Assembly: GCF_039537985.1 (NCBI RefSeq)
Contig: NZ_BAABBN010000007.1
Location: 496,001-560,000 of the forward strand
Source: Litoribacillus peritrichatus
GTDB lineage: Bacteria > Pseudomonadota > Gammaproteobacteria > Pseudomonadales > Litoribrevibacteraceae
Length of the DNA stretch: 64,000 nt
Direction: 5' to 3'
Shown: piece by piece, positions 34,736 to 43,310 of the stretch
Numbering within the stretch: the first letter of the stretch is position 1
How the letters are laid out: every line of letters begins with the position of its first letter
Notes under the pieces: generated by a model
Databases searched by the model: none
The model's input: only the letters and a program-made list of their open reading frames with translations
Told to the model about the DNA's origin: nothing
Program-made: the position numbers and the translations under genes

Positions 34736-36706
34736 TTAGACCGCTTTCTTTCGGTTTTGCTTGGCATGCTCCAGATCGATGACCTTATTCCTGGATGAGC
34801 TTGGTAACTGCATGTCCCGACAAATTTCATCGATGGTGCGAATGTTTTCTTCAAATTCGGCCATCATTTTTTCGGTAATGACTTTTTGTTGTTGTCTGGT
34901 TTTGCCTGTTTGCACCAGCTCTTTGAGGCGCATCATTTGTTGTTCAAGAATGCGTTTGTGTTCAAACGTATTTTGAATGAGTGGACGAATGGCTTCATTT
35001 GGCCAGTGATTAACTTCATTTCTGAGATCCGCGTGCAGGTCTTTGACCTGATTCACCAAGGTGCCGACAAAACGTTTTACTACAATGTTTTGCTCGGTCA
35101 GAATCGTTTTCAGCTGAGTTCGGAATTTATCCGCCTGAATATGAAGTTCGTCCAGCCGTTTTATATATCGTTCGGAGTCAATTTCAGGTGATTTAATCGG
35201 GTCGCCGGATTGCTCGAAACGACCATAGATGCCGTGCAGCATCTTATTGGCCAATTCCGATTCTTTATGAAAGTGATGCAATTCATTGGAAATGTGCAAG
35301 AAGAATCGTTCAATAGCCCGGCCCATGCCTAATGTGCTCCAGCTGCTTCTGAGCTTATGATGCGCTTCAAAAATGGCGGTGTTCAGCTGTTTGGCTGAGG
35401 TTTTATCGTTGAGCACTTTCCATTGTTGTTTGACCAGATTTTTACTGGATTTAATGGTCAGTAGCTTTTTCTGGTAGATGGCGTATTCGTGCCTGAGGTT
35501 CTCGTTCATGCGATTAATTTCTTTCGCAGAATCGGTGGCCTTAGCAAGTATGTCGAGTTGGTCGTGTAGCATTTGATAGCGACCGGATACCGTGGCTCGG
35601 CTGGCCAATGCCATGGTGGTGATGTCTTTTAACAGCTTGTTTTTAATGATGTGTTCGCGAGTGCTTAATAAGCGTTTTGCCAAGGCATTCTCAAGTGATA
35701 ACAAACCACTCTTCTTGAGTAAGTCGGAGTCTTTCCGTACTTTCGCAACCAGCCCTTTTTTGGCAGATAGCGGCATGATGTCTTCGGGCGACAGATCAAG
35801 AATTCGGGCGGTATTGCGATGAACCTGCTCGATTGAATGAGTGACTACGTCAGGCCCGTCAATGTCATCCCATAGTGAGTCGATTTTATTCATTACCGCG
35901 TATTTCACCAAATAGCGGGATTGCGGGAGGGCGCCAATATGACTTTCCCATACCTCCATATCGCTGGCGGTGACGCCGGTGTCGGCCGCCAACACAAAAA
36001 CCACAGCCTGGGCTTTAGGCAGCATGTTTAAGGTCAGCTCAGGTTCTGAGCCCAAAGCGTTTAATCCGGGGGTGTCCAGAATTCGTAAGCCTTGTTGCAA
36101 CAGCGGGTGCTCAATACTGATGATGGCGTGGCGCCAGCAAGGGATAATCACTAAGCCCGGAGCTTCAGCACACTTTTCTAAATGGTGCGGGTCAAAGCCC
36201 AGCTCTTCCGCTTGTTTGGGCGGAACGCTTTTTACCTTGGACACTTGCTTTAATGCTTCTGCCATGGTCTCTGGCTTAGAAGGGTCAATTTCAACTTCGT
36301 GCCACCAGTCGCCCAATTCGTTCAGCTCTTTCATGCTGGTGTCGGCTTGACGTGTTTCAATCGGCAAGAGTTTGATGTAACAACGCTGATCTTGTCGGTC
36401 GTAAAAAATTTCGGTCGGACACATGGTGGTCCGGCCGGCTTTTGACGGAAGAATACGTTGATCGTAATCCGCAAAAAACAAGGCGTTGATTAATTCGGTT
36501 TTACCTCGTGAAAACTCACCGACAAAGGCAATGAGGGTGTCTTCATTTCCGAGGGTATGGATGGTTTCTTGCAGACGAGAATTCGCTTCTTCAGTCAGTA
36601 ACTGATTTTTCTTGAGCCATTCTTCATATCGGCAAATGCTTTCTACCAATGATTGCTTCCAAGCCCAATGTGCACCGACTTGTGATGATAGTTCACTTTC
36701 TTTCAT
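34736..36706 (-). CDS. Dynamin-family GTPase
   Basis: This 656-residue protein has an N-terminal dynamin-type GTPase domain: P-loop GEFSRGKT (63-70), a switch I region with SKAGRTTMCPTEI, G3 DTPGLN (211-216) and G4 NKID (273-276). The remaining ~380 residues are almost all helical and charged, as in bacterial dynamin-like stalks. No transmembrane segment or obvious membrane paddle is evident. Bacterial dynamins act in membrane remodelling, stress tolerance or phage defence, and no specific role can be assigned. CGGAG upstream supports the start. It stands alone, with its own terminator, between metX and the yggT-proC-yggS group. Confidence 0.88.
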   Translation of the reverse strand: MKESELSSQVGAHWAWKQSLVESICRYEEWLKKNQLLTEEANSRLQETIHTLGNEDTLIAFVGEFSRGKTELINALFFADYDQRILPSKAGRTTMCPTEIFYDRQDQRCYIKLLPIETRQADTSMKELNELGDWWHEVEIDPSKPETMAEALKQVSKVKSVPPKQAEELGFDPHHLEKCAEAPGLVIIPCWRHAIISIEHPLLQQGLRILDTPGLNALGSEPELTLNMLPKAQAVVFVLAADTGVTASDMEVWESHIGALPQSRYLVKYAVMNKIDSLWDDIDGPDVVTHSIEQVHRNTARILDLSPEDIMPLSAKKGLVAKVRKDSDLLKKSGLLSLENALAKRLLSTREHIIKNKLLKDITTMALASRATVSGRYQMLHDQLDILAKATDSAKEINRMNENLRHEYAIYQKKLLTIKSSKNLVKQQWKVLNDKTSAKQLNTAIFEAHHKLRSSWSTLGMGRAIERFFLHISNELHHFHKESELANKMLHGIYGRFEQSGDPIKSPEIDSERYIKRLDELHIQADKFRTQLKTILTEQNIVVKRFVGTLVNQVKDLHADLRNEVNHWPNEAIRPLIQNTFEHKRILEQQMMRLKELVQTGKTRQQQKVITEKMMAEFEENIRTIDEICRDMQLPSSSRNKVIDLEHAKQNRKKAV

Positions 36707-36975
36707 TGAAACGAACTCCGGTCTACTTCTGCTAGCTTTATATAATAGTTATTTATAGGTATTTGACGAATTTCTGAGTCATAACTTCTAAGTATGGGCT
36801 GACAAGCGGTCGAGCGCAATAGTACGGAAATCACTCAGTCTGAAAATTTGACCGTTAATCCGAGATTTAGAACGGGAAAAGGCCTGATGACCCTGTGTTT
36901 TGTTGTTTGAGACCGGTTTGCCTGGGATGTGAGGCCGAAATGTGTCGGATATAAGTATGAAATCGGTTATTTGAA
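36707..36975. other. Intergenic region upstream of the dynamin-like gene
   Basis: With the hairpin below this fills a 369 bp gap. It should contain the promoter of the leftward dynamin-like gene. A 69-codon frame on the minus strand (36788-36997) has no recognisable features and was not accepted. Confidence 0.4.
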
Positions 36976-37020
36976 AATCAACCAGAGTGATGAGCAAGCA
37001 GGCTGTTCATCACTCTGGTT
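36976..37020 (-). terminator. Long perfect hairpin downstream of the yggT-family gene
   Basis: A 14 bp perfect stem (36980-36993 with 37007-37020, arms AACCAGAGTGATGA/TCATCACTCTGGTT) encloses a 13 nt loop. On the minus strand it is followed by GATTTTC, a short T-run, 56 bp after the YggT stop. It is most likely the terminator of the leftward yggS-proC-yggT transcript. Confidence 0.6.
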
Positions 37021-37075
37021 GTTCTGGTGGCGTCACCTTTTACTTGAGCAATGGCGCTTATTTGAATCGTTGGCG

Positions 37076-37669
37076 TTACAGGCCCAGAACTAATTGCGAG
37101 GGTAACGAAATGCTGGCGGCAAGGTGTCTCATGAAAATTTCAATCACCTGAATAGCGAGCAATGCAATCAGCGGGGATAAGTCCAGCATGCCCATGTCTG
37201 GCATGACTTTTCGGATTTTACTTAACAGTGGTCCGGTTAACTGGTTCAGCATCAATACGGCTGGGTTGTAACTTTGAGGCGCTACCCAGCTTAGGATGAC
37301 AATGATGATGATTGAAAATAAATAAATATTCAGAACAGTCTGAATGATGGCAAGCACACCCCAGCCTAACAGGTATAAAAATGGTGGGAACTGGCCGCCG
37401 TAAAGCAGTGTAAAAATAATGGCCATGCCTGCAGTTTGGATAATCCAGGCCAGCACCAAAGAGGACAGGTCGATGCCGCCCAGTCCCGGAATGATTCTGC
37501 GCAGCGGAACCAGCAAGGGGTTGGTGGCTTTTACAAAGAACTGAGTAACCGGGTTGTAAAAATCAGCTCTTGCCATTTGCAAAAGGAAGCGAAGTAAAAT
37601 AATCAATACATAAAGGCTAACAAAGGTGTTGATCAACAATAAAGCGACTTCTGTGAATGGGCCTGCCAC
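37076..37669 (-). CDS. yggT: YggT-family membrane protein
   Basis: This 197-residue integral membrane protein contains two copies of the YggT repeat, each a helix followed by NP(V/A)xxF or PLLxxLR/IRKV-type motifs: FYNPVTQFFVKATNPLLVPLRRIIPG and YNPAVLMLNQLTGPLLSKIRKVMP. Family members are implicated in osmotic stress or membrane-protein assembly, without a defined activity. The GTG start has AAGGAAA about six bases upstream. It lies downstream of yggS and proC in the usual order, but with a 279 bp gap to proC that may hold its own promoter. Confidence 0.88.
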   Translation of the reverse strand: MAGPFTEVALLLINTFVSLYVLIILLRFLLQMARADFYNPVTQFFVKATNPLLVPLRRIIPGLGGIDLSSLVLAWIIQTAGMAIIFTLLYGGQFPPFLYLLGWGVLAIIQTVLNIYLFSIIIIVILSWVAPQSYNPAVLMLNQLTGPLLSKIRKVMPDMGMLDLSPLIALLAIQVIEIFMRHLAASISLPSQLVLGL

Positions 37670-37948
37670 GAAATTTCCTTTTTTATCTTGGATTTAAGAA
37701 ATGATCTGATCTTACGTGCATTGCTGGTGGATCGCCAAACAAGTTTATTTGATCTCTGGGCGCGCTGGCAAGTGATCCTTAACGGGCGAAAGATAGCAGC
37801 CATTTGTTGGCTGCAATGTTTCACCTTATTTTTATAAAGTAAGGCGCTTTCTGTGAAAAACAAGTGGCTACGAAGCCAATGACTGATGAAAGTAAAAGCG
37901 AACGCGTTACGAGTGTAGCCGGTCTAAATCTAGCGCCATGCTTGTTTG

Positions 37949-38773
37949 CTATTTACTCAGAATGTCAGACAGTTCTTCAGAGCGATCCGCAGCCGCTTTC
38001 ATCGCTTTGCCGACCAGCGCAGACAGTTCGCCTTCATTGAATGTATTGATTGCTTGTTCCGTAGTGCCGCCCGGTGAGGTTACCTTTTTTCTTAAAGTGG
38101 CCGGATCATCAGAGCTTTCTAACGCCATACGAGCTGCGCCCAGTGCGGTTTGCAGGGTGAGCTGTTTGGCGGTTTCGCTGTCCAGTCCCAAGGCTTCACC
38201 GGCTTGCTGCATGGCCTCCATGAATAAGAAGTAATACGCCGGGCCGCTGCCTGATACGGCGGTTACGGCATCAATACCGGACTCTTCTTTCACCCAAAGG
38301 GTGATGCCCACTGCTTTGAGCAGGGTTTCAGCAATGCCTGCTTGCTGGTCAGATACTTGAGGGTTTTTGTATAAGCCGGAGGCGCCACATTGTAAAAGCG
38401 CCGGTGTGTTTGGCATGCATCGAACAATGGCCGAGGGTGCGCCGATCCACTCTTGCAGTGTGGTCGCCGTGATACCGGCGGCTATGGAAATAATCAGTGG
38501 CTTTTGGGATTTAAAGGTTTCGGCCAGCGACTGAACCACCTCTTTCATCACTTGAGGTTTGACCGACAAGACCACAACATCGGCCTCATTTACTGCGGTG
38601 GCGTTGTCGGTGGTGGTGTTGACATTAAATGACTGTTTAACGTCTTTCAGTGTGTCTTCGGTGAGGTTCGTCGCCCAGATTTTGGTGTGGTCATAGCCTT
38701 GTTTTACCAGACCTCCGATGATGCTGAATGCCATATTGCCCGCGCCGATGAATGCGATAGTAGGTTGATTCAT
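37949..38773 (-). CDS. proC: Pyrroline-5-carboxylate reductase
   Basis: ProC catalyses the last step of proline synthesis, reducing pyrroline-5-carboxylate with NAD(P)H. This 274-residue protein has the Rossmann motif FIGAGNMA (8-15), VVLSVKPQV, and the C-terminal catalytic region VSGSGPAYYFLFMEAM with LRKKVTSPGGTTEQAI. AAGGAA eight bases upstream supports the ATG. It follows yggS with 112 bp between. Confidence 0.96.
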   Translation of the reverse strand: MNQPTIAFIGAGNMAFSIIGGLVKQGYDHTKIWATNLTEDTLKDVKQSFNVNTTTDNATAVNEADVVVLSVKPQVMKEVVQSLAETFKSQKPLIISIAAGITATTLQEWIGAPSAIVRCMPNTPALLQCGASGLYKNPQVSDQQAGIAETLLKAVGITLWVKEESGIDAVTAVSGSGPAYYFLFMEAMQQAGEALGLDSETAKQLTLQTALGAARMALESSDDPATLRKKVTSPGGTTEQAINTFNEGELSALVGKAMKAAADRSEELSDILSK

Positions 38774-38885
38774 AAAACAGATTCCTTGAGCGAATTCAAT
38801 TGTAAACAGGTTCCATGCAAGCGCCTGGGCAGACGCTTGTTTGAGTCATGATCAGTGACTGGGCTGTTTTTAATACGTTTGGTGG

Positions 38886-39617
38886 TTAGTGATCATCTTG
38901 TTTTGTTTCTGCTGGTCTGGGACTGACAGGTCGGGGACCAAAGATCGCGGTGCCAATTCTAACGACAGTTGCCCCGCAATGTATAGCTGTGGCCATGTCG
39001 GACGACATGCCCATGGATAAAGTGTCCAGTGGCCTATGATCCGGGTTTTCCTGGCTGAGCGTTTGATTGATGGTTTGAAGTAAGTCGGCCATTTTCTGAA
39101 ATGAACGGGTTTGTTCTGCTTCGGTGGTATCTGCCTTAGGGATGGCCATCAAACCTCTTAAAGACAGGTTGGGCAAGCGACTGACTTCGACTGCCACCTG
39201 AACCACCTCGTCGGCTAAAAAGCCTGATTTGGAGTCTTCTTGATCAATGTTAATTTGCAGGCAGATATTCAAAGGAGGTTGCTCAGCAGGGCGTTGATCG
39301 CTTAACCGTTTGGCGATTTTCAGTCGATCGACGGTGTGAACCCAGGCAAAATTTTCTGCGGCCAGTCGGGATTTATTGGATTGAAGCGGGCCAATGAAGT
39401 GCCACTCAATATTATGTTCTTTCAGATCATTGATTTTATCGACGGCTTCCTGAATGTAGTTTTCACCAAATGCGACCTGGCCTAGCCGGTGCAGGTCGAG
39501 CACTTCATCGCTGGAACGGGTTTTACTGACCGCCAGTAAGGACACATGCTGACGATTGGCGGAGGCAACATCTATTTGCTCGCAGACCCACTGATAACGC
39601 TCAGATAATGTACTCAT
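38886..39617 (-). CDS. yggS: PLP homeostasis protein (YggS/PLPBP)
   Basis: YggS binds pyridoxal phosphate and keeps its level balanced, with no known catalytic activity. This 243-residue TIM-barrel protein has the PLP-binding Lys32 in LLAVSKTRS, FGENYIQEA, EWHFIGPLQSNKSR and the phosphate-binding SMGMSSDM..AIHCGATVVRIGTAIFG. It is the first gene of the leftward group, divergent from pilT, with AAGGAA upstream of its ATG. Confidence 0.95.
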   Translation of the reverse strand: MSTLSERYQWVCEQIDVASANRQHVSLLAVSKTRSSDEVLDLHRLGQVAFGENYIQEAVDKINDLKEHNIEWHFIGPLQSNKSRLAAENFAWVHTVDRLKIAKRLSDQRPAEQPPLNICLQINIDQEDSKSGFLADEVVQVAVEVSRLPNLSLRGLMAIPKADTTEAEQTRSFQKMADLLQTINQTLSQENPDHRPLDTLSMGMSSDMATAIHCGATVVRIGTAIFGPRPVSPRPAETKQDDH

Positions 39618-39864
39618 ATTCGTGAATTCCTTAAGACAAATTTCGATCTTACGCCTAATATTAATGACGGTGTAGTAAAACTGAAGGTGTTTAACCTCCG
39701 ATTGTGTCCGGCAGTTAAATATTTTTGGTAAATATCATTTATTTTATTAAATTGTGTGACTAAGTGCTTACTGTTTATAGAAATAAAGTATTAACTTTAT
39801 GACTATTTTTGGTATTGTCAGCACTCTCATTTAGATTACTAAGACGCTCAAAGAGGACGCTTAA

Positions 39865-40899
39865 ATGGATATTACGGAACTATTGGCCTTCAGTGCGAAG
39901 CAAGGGGCATCGGATTTACACTTATCCGCCGGCTTGCCGCCAATGATTCGTGTTGATGGCGATATGCGACGTATTAATGTTCCTTCGATGGATCATAAGC
40001 AAGTCCATTCTTTGATTTATGACATCATGAATGACAAACAGCGCAAGGATTATGAAGAGTTCCTGGAAACCGATTTCTCGTTTGAAGTTCCTGGTGTGGC
40101 GCGTTTCCGTGTAAACGCCTTTAACCAGAATCGGGGTGCCGGTGCTGTATTCCGAACCATTCCTTCCAAGGTTTTGACCATGGATGATCTTGGTATGGGT
40201 GAGGTGTTCAAACGCATTGCCGATAATCCTCGTGGTTTGTGTTTGGTGACGGGGCCAACCGGTTCTGGTAAGTCGACTACCCTGGCAGCCATGATTGATT
40301 ACCTGAATGAAAGCAAATATAAGCACGTTCTGACGATTGAAGATCCGATCGAATTTGTTCACGAAAGTAAGCGTTGTTTGGTGAATCAGCGAGAAGTCCA
40401 TCGAGATACGCTGGGCTTTAACGAAGCATTGCGCTCTGCGCTCCGTGAAGACCCGGACATCATTCTGGTTGGTGAGATGCGTGACCTTGAAACCATTCGA
40501 TTGGCTTTGACGGCGGCAGAAACCGGCCATATGGTTTTTGGTACTTTGCATACCACCTCCGCTGCGAAAACCATTGACCGTATTGTTGATGTGTTCCCGG
40601 CAGAAGAAAAATCCATGGTGCGTTCGATGTTGTCGGAATCTTTGCAGGCGGTGGTTTCTCAGACGCTGATGAAGAAGGTGAGTGGCGGACGTGTGGCTGC
40701 TCATGAAATCATGATGGGGACGCCAGCGATTCGAAACCTGATTCGTGAGGATAAAATTGCTCAGATGTACTCTGCCATTCAGACCGGCGGTTCATTGGGT
40801 ATGCAAACGTTGGATCAGTGCTTGCAGGGTCTGTTGCAGAAAAATATTATTTCGGTTGAGTCGGCAAGAGAGAAAGCCAAAATGCCGGATAATTTTTAA
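39865..40899 (+). CDS. pilT: Type IV pilus retraction ATPase
   Basis: PilT is the hexameric motor that depolymerises type IV pili for twitching. This 344-residue protein has the PAS-like N-domain (SDLHLSAGLPP), Walker A GPTGSGKST (130-138), an Asp box (TIEDPIEF), Walker B with DIILVGEMRD, a His box (GTLHTTSAAKT) and the PilT-specific AIRNLIRE motif near the C-terminus. The upstream gap is an AT-rich ~250 bp divergent region shared with yggS. pilU follows. Confidence 0.97.
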   Translation: MDITELLAFSAKQGASDLHLSAGLPPMIRVDGDMRRINVPSMDHKQVHSLIYDIMNDKQRKDYEEFLETDFSFEVPGVARFRVNAFNQNRGAGAVFRTIPSKVLTMDDLGMGEVFKRIADNPRGLCLVTGPTGSGKSTTLAAMIDYLNESKYKHVLTIEDPIEFVHESKRCLVNQREVHRDTLGFNEALRSALREDPDIILVGEMRDLETIRLALTAAETGHMVFGTLHTTSAAKTIDRIVDVFPAEEKSMVRSMLSESLQAVVSQTLMKKVSGGRVAAHEIMMGTPAIRNLIREDKIAQMYSAIQTGGSLGMQTLDQCLQGLLQKNIISVESAREKAKMPDNF

Positions 40900-40925
40900 T
40901 TTACCAAAGATATTCTATATCAAAG

Positions 40926-40953
40926 CTTCAGGCCGGAGACTGCTTGCCTGAAG
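40926..40953 (+). other. Intercistronic hairpin between pilT and pilU
   Basis: CTTCAGGC (40926-40933) pairs perfectly with GCCTGAAG (40946-40953) around a 12 nt loop. There is no T-run, so it is more likely an mRNA-stability or processing element than a terminator. Confidence 0.45.
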
Positions 40954-40977
40954 TAACTATAAAACAAGGTTGTGCTG

Positions 40978-42111
40978 GTGGAAATTGAAAAACTCTTAAT
41001 ATATGTCGTAGATAACGGTGCGTCAGATTTATTTATCTCTGCAGGGATTCCGCCCAGCGTAAAGCTAAATGGTAAATTGGCGCCGTTAACTAAAAATCCG
41101 CTGTCTCCGGAAGAGACTCGTCAAACCGTACTGGGTGTCATGACGGAAGGGCAGCGAAAAGAGTTTAAAGAGAAACGTGAATGTAACTTTGCAATCAGTG
41201 CCCGAGGCATTGGTCGCTTTCGTGTGAGCGCGTTTTATCAGAGAAACTTGGTGGGCATGGTGTTGCGTCGGATTGAAACCCAAATTCCGACCATTGAAGA
41301 GCTGGGTTTGCCAGAAGTATTGAAAGAATTGTCGATGACACGGCGCGGGCTGATCATTTTTGTGGGTGCGACCGGAACAGGTAAATCCACTTCGTTGGCG
41401 GCGATGATTGGTCACCGGAATAAAAACAGCAAAGGGCACATCATTTCGATTGAAGACCCGATCGAATTTATTCATCAGCACCAAGGTTGTATTGTCACGC
41501 AGCGAGAAGTTGGGCTGGATACAGAAAGCTTTGAAGTTGCTTTGAAAAACACCCTTCGGCAGGCGCCGGACGTGATCATGATTGGGGAGGTTCGATCTAA
41601 AGAAACGATGGATCATGCGGTCACGTTTGCTGAAACCGGCCACCTGTGTTTGGCTACGTTGCACGCCAATAATGCCAACCAGGCGCTTGACCGGATCATT
41701 CACTTCTTCCCGCCGGAAACCCACAGCCAGATCTGGATGGATTTATCGCTTAACTTAAAAGCGATTGTTGCTCAACAGCTGGTTCCCACCCCGGATGGTA
41801 AAGGTCGTCGGGCGGTGATTGAGGTGTTATTGAATACTCCGCTGGCGGCTGACCTGATTCGTAAGGGCGAAGTACACAAATTGAAAGAGTTGATGAATCG
41901 CTCCACGGAACAAGGGATGCAAACCTTTGACCGGGCGCTCTACGATTTGTACAGCCAGGGCGAGATCACCTATGCCGACGCACTGTCGCATGCGGATTCT
42001 GCCAACGATCTGAGGTTGTTGATTAAGATGGGTGCCGATGCGGATGCTGATCAAATGGACGGTGCCGGTTCGAGCTTGTCGCTGGACGATGAGGACTATC
42101 ACCGTATTTAA
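40978..42111 (+). CDS. pilU: PilT-dependent retraction ATPase
   Basis: PilU is a PilT paralogue that assists forceful pilus retraction. From GTG 40978 it is 378 residues long and opens MEIEKLL, close to other PilU starts. It has Walker A GATGTGKST (130-138), an Asp box (SIEDPIEFIH), Walker B with DVIMIGEVRS, a His box (ATLHANNANQA) and an acidic C-terminal tail (DADQMDGAGSSLSLDDED) that PilT lacks. AAGGT (40966-40970) is correctly spaced for GTG 40978 and too close for the in-frame GTG at 40972. Confidence 0.95.
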   Translation: MEIEKLLIYVVDNGASDLFISAGIPPSVKLNGKLAPLTKNPLSPEETRQTVLGVMTEGQRKEFKEKRECNFAISARGIGRFRVSAFYQRNLVGMVLRRIETQIPTIEELGLPEVLKELSMTRRGLIIFVGATGTGKSTSLAAMIGHRNKNSKGHIISIEDPIEFIHQHQGCIVTQREVGLDTESFEVALKNTLRQAPDVIMIGEVRSKETMDHAVTFAETGHLCLATLHANNANQALDRIIHFFPPETHSQIWMDLSLNLKAIVAQQLVPTPDGKGRRAVIEVLLNTPLAADLIRKGEVHKLKELMNRSTEQGMQTFDRALYDLYSQGEITYADALSHADSANDLRLLIKMGADADADQMDGAGSSLSLDDEDYHRI

Positions 42112-42153
42112 GCGCGGATTTCTTAACAGGGTGAAATTCACTGTTCGGAAATC

Positions 42154-42181
42154 TTGATTCATTGGCCATGCTGTGTATAAT
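42154..42181 (+). promoter_or_regulatory. Sigma-70 promoter of pyrBI
   Basis: TTGATT (42154-42159), a 16 bp spacer and a perfect TATAAT (42176-42181) lie about 57 bp before the leader-peptide start. Transcription should begin near 42188. Confidence 0.65.
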
Positions 42182-42237
42182 CGCGCCCGTTTACTATGGA
42201 GCCATTGTGTTGGTGGCTTCTGCGGGCAGGAGTAGAT

Positions 42238-42315
42238 GTGATCATGATGATTGTGAGTCGAATTGGTAACTTTATTCAGCAAATGCCTGTTGTGGATTCC
42301 TTTAATAGCCTCTGA
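42238..42315 (+). CDS. pyrL: pyrBI leader peptide
   Basis: A 25-codon frame starts at GTG 42238 with AGGAG five bases upstream; ATG 42244 and 42247 are alternatives. It ends at TGA 42313-42315, inside the left arm of the attenuator hairpin. A ribosome reaching the stop would therefore block hairpin formation, as in the PyrL-controlled pyrBI attenuator of enterobacteria. The peptide sequence itself is not similar to E. coli PyrL as far as I can tell; identification rests on position and architecture. Confidence 0.55.
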   Translation: MIMMIVSRIGNFIQQMPVVDSFNSL

Positions 42316-42336
42316 CTCTGTCAGGGGCTTTTTTTT
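42307..42336 (+). terminator. pyrBI attenuator
   Basis: AGCCTCTGAC (42307-42316) pairs with GTCAGGGGCT (42320-42329, one G-U pair) around a 3 nt loop and runs into eight T residues (42329-42336). It lies 37 bp before the pyrB ATG and after the pyrBI promoter, which is an attenuator position. Confidence 0.82.
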
Positions 42337-42372
42337 GCCTGAAAAAGACGAAAGAAAATTTGGTGCTGCGTT

Positions 42373-43299
42373 ATGACGAATCCGTTATTTAAAAAAGACA
42401 TTGTCTCCATTGCCGATTTATCTCGGGAAGACATCGAACTCATTGTCGAAGTTGCCGGGAAGCTGAAGGCTTCTCCCAGACCTGACTTGCTCAAAGGCAA
42501 AGTGATTGCCAGTTGTTTCTTTGAGGCTTCCACCCGAACGCGTTTGTCGTTTGAGACGGCCGTGCTGCGCTTGGGAGGGTCTTTGGTTGGCTTTGATGAT
42601 GCGGGCAATACGTCGTTGGCGAAAAAAGGGGAAACGTTAGCGGATTCGGTCAGTGTGATCTCGTCTTATACGGATGCATTTATTATGCGTCACCCTCAGG
42701 AAGGTTCGGCGCGTTTGGCGTCCGAGTTTTCCAGTGTGCCTGTGATCAACGGCGGCGATGGTTCGAATCAGCACCCGACTCAGACATTGCTCGACTTGTT
42801 TACCATTTATGAATCCCAGGGCACGTTAAGCGGCCTTAGAGTGGCTTTGGTGGGGGACTTGAAGTACGGTCGGACAGTACACTCTTTGGCTCAAGCGTTA
42901 TCGTTATTTGACTGTGAGTTCCATTTGGTTGCACCAGCGGCATTGGCGATGCCGGATTATATTGTTGAAGATCTGGAATCGCGCGGTGTGGTATTACACG
43001 TCTCGGAAAGCCTGGAAGATGTCATCCCGGAATGCGACATTATTTATATGACGCGCGTACAAAAAGAACGTTTTGATGATACGGAATACATGCACGTTGC
43101 TTCGAAATACGTGTTGAAGGCTGAGATGTTGGCGTCGGCTAAACCCAATATGAAGGTGATGCATCCGTTGCCGCGCGTGGATGAAGTGGATGTGGATGTG
43201 GACGCCACGCCGCACGCGTATTACTTCCAACAGGCTGAAAATGGTGTTTATGCCCGTGAAGCCTTGTTGGCGTTGGTTTTAAACCCTGAATTTAATTAG
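42373..43299 (+). CDS. pyrB: Aspartate carbamoyltransferase catalytic subunit
   Basis: PyrB condenses carbamoyl phosphate and aspartate in pyrimidine synthesis. This 308-residue protein matches the E. coli-type catalytic chain: carbamoyl-phosphate motif STRTRLSFE (from Ser53), the 80s loop with SLAKKGETLADS, HPTQTLLDL, the 240s loop TRVQKERF and HPLPRVDE. It is followed 11 bp later by pyrI, so the enzyme should be the allosteric c6r6 form. A promoter, leader frame and attenuator lie upstream. Confidence 0.97.
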   Translation: MTNPLFKKDIVSIADLSREDIELIVEVAGKLKASPRPDLLKGKVIASCFFEASTRTRLSFETAVLRLGGSLVGFDDAGNTSLAKKGETLADSVSVISSYTDAFIMRHPQEGSARLASEFSSVPVINGGDGSNQHPTQTLLDLFTIYESQGTLSGLRVALVGDLKYGRTVHSLAQALSLFDCEFHLVAPAALAMPDYIVEDLESRGVVLHVSESLEDVIPECDIIYMTRVQKERFDDTEYMHVASKYVLKAEMLASAKPNMKVMHPLPRVDEVDVDVDATPHAYYFQQAENGVYAREALLALVLNPEFN

Positions 43300-43310
43300 G
43301 AGGCTTGAGT

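Noticed and set aside
36788..36997. 69-codon minus-strand frame in the gap between the dynamin-like and yggT-family genes
   Set aside because: No ribosome binding site, family or compositional signal; it runs into the hairpin at 36980-37020.
37633..37863. 76-codon minus-strand frame overlapping the yggT-family start
   Set aside because: Overlaps the start of a better supported gene in another frame and shows no recognisable features.
37865..37878. Short TGGCT/AGCCA hairpin after proC considered as a terminator
   Set aside because: Only five pairs; the following T-run is offset, so support was too weak to list.
39922..40704. 260-codon open frame on the minus strand
   Set aside because: Antisense to pilT; a similar mirror frame occurs opposite pilU, which points to a codon-usage artefact.
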